Source: Phycisphaerae bacterium (lineage in GTDB: Bacteria > Planctomycetota > Phycisphaerae > JAAYCJ01). Taken from it: DNA of 14,317 nucleotides. The position numbers and the translations under genes were made by a program. Shown piece after piece: positions 14,245-14,317 of the stretch. Under the pieces are notes generated by a model. That model was not told the origin of the DNA. It did no database searches and saw only the letters and a program-made list of their open reading frames with translations. How positions within the stretch are numbered: position 1 is the stretch's first letter; the number at the start of each line of letters is the position of its first letter. The stretch is from positions 1-14,317 of the forward strand of contig JAAZAW010000048.1 in the NCBI GenBank assembly GCA_012514125.1, written 5' to 3'.

Positions 14245-14317
14245 TGAAAGTTCGGTAATTTGAGATTTCGACATGGGCCGGATAAAATATTTCATATTCC
14301 CATTAAATTGCGTGGAA

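Overview
The window looks like part of a chromosome from a Gram-negative (diderm) bacterium of medium GC content. It carries a complete groES-groEL operon, a full-length sigma-54 gene (rpoN), an OprB-type outer-membrane porin, two PilZ proteins, an ATP-dependent reductive activator of corrinoid proteins (RACo family) and a thioredoxin-type arsenate reductase. RACo points to an anaerobic, corrinoid-using metabolism. That set plus a very large lineage-specific secreted protein makes me think of Planctomycetota, class Phycisphaerae, but this is an inference from gene content; no marker gene in the window proves it. I see no mobile element, CRISPR array, tRNA or rRNA.

Layout, left to right. (1) 158-2335, minus strand: groES then groEL, with a good TATAAT box ahead of groES and a textbook intrinsic terminator after groEL. 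(2) 2371-2790, minus: a stand-alone response-regulator receiver domain that has lost its phospho-acceptor aspartate. (3) 3036-6278, minus: a 1080-residue exported protein that I do not recognise. (4) 6279-6752: a long, partly very AT-rich divergent control region between that gene and the next, with a CTGT-N8-ACAG palindrome near a TATAAT box. (5) 6753-9103, plus: RACo and arsC, 20 bp apart, probably one transcript. (6) 9271-9471, plus: a 66-residue single-pass membrane protein. (7) 9763-12700, plus: two tandem PilZ paralogues 2 bp apart, then the OprB porin 62 bp on, probably one operon. (8) 12712-14181, minus: rpoN, convergent with oprB and only 11 bp from it, with its own promoter at the right edge.

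How the parts may work together: groES/groEL is core protein folding. RACo resets inactive Co(II) corrinoid proteins to Co(I), but no corrinoid protein or methyltransferase lies here, so its client is elsewhere. The PilZ pair keeps both c-di-GMP-binding motifs and sits directly ahead of a sugar-type porin, suggesting that c-di-GMP signalling and envelope or nutrient uptake are linked. The points most worth following are the orphan 1080-residue exported protein with its complex upstream region, the degenerate receiver beside groESL, the RACo-arsC pairing, and the PilZ-PilZ-OprB cluster.
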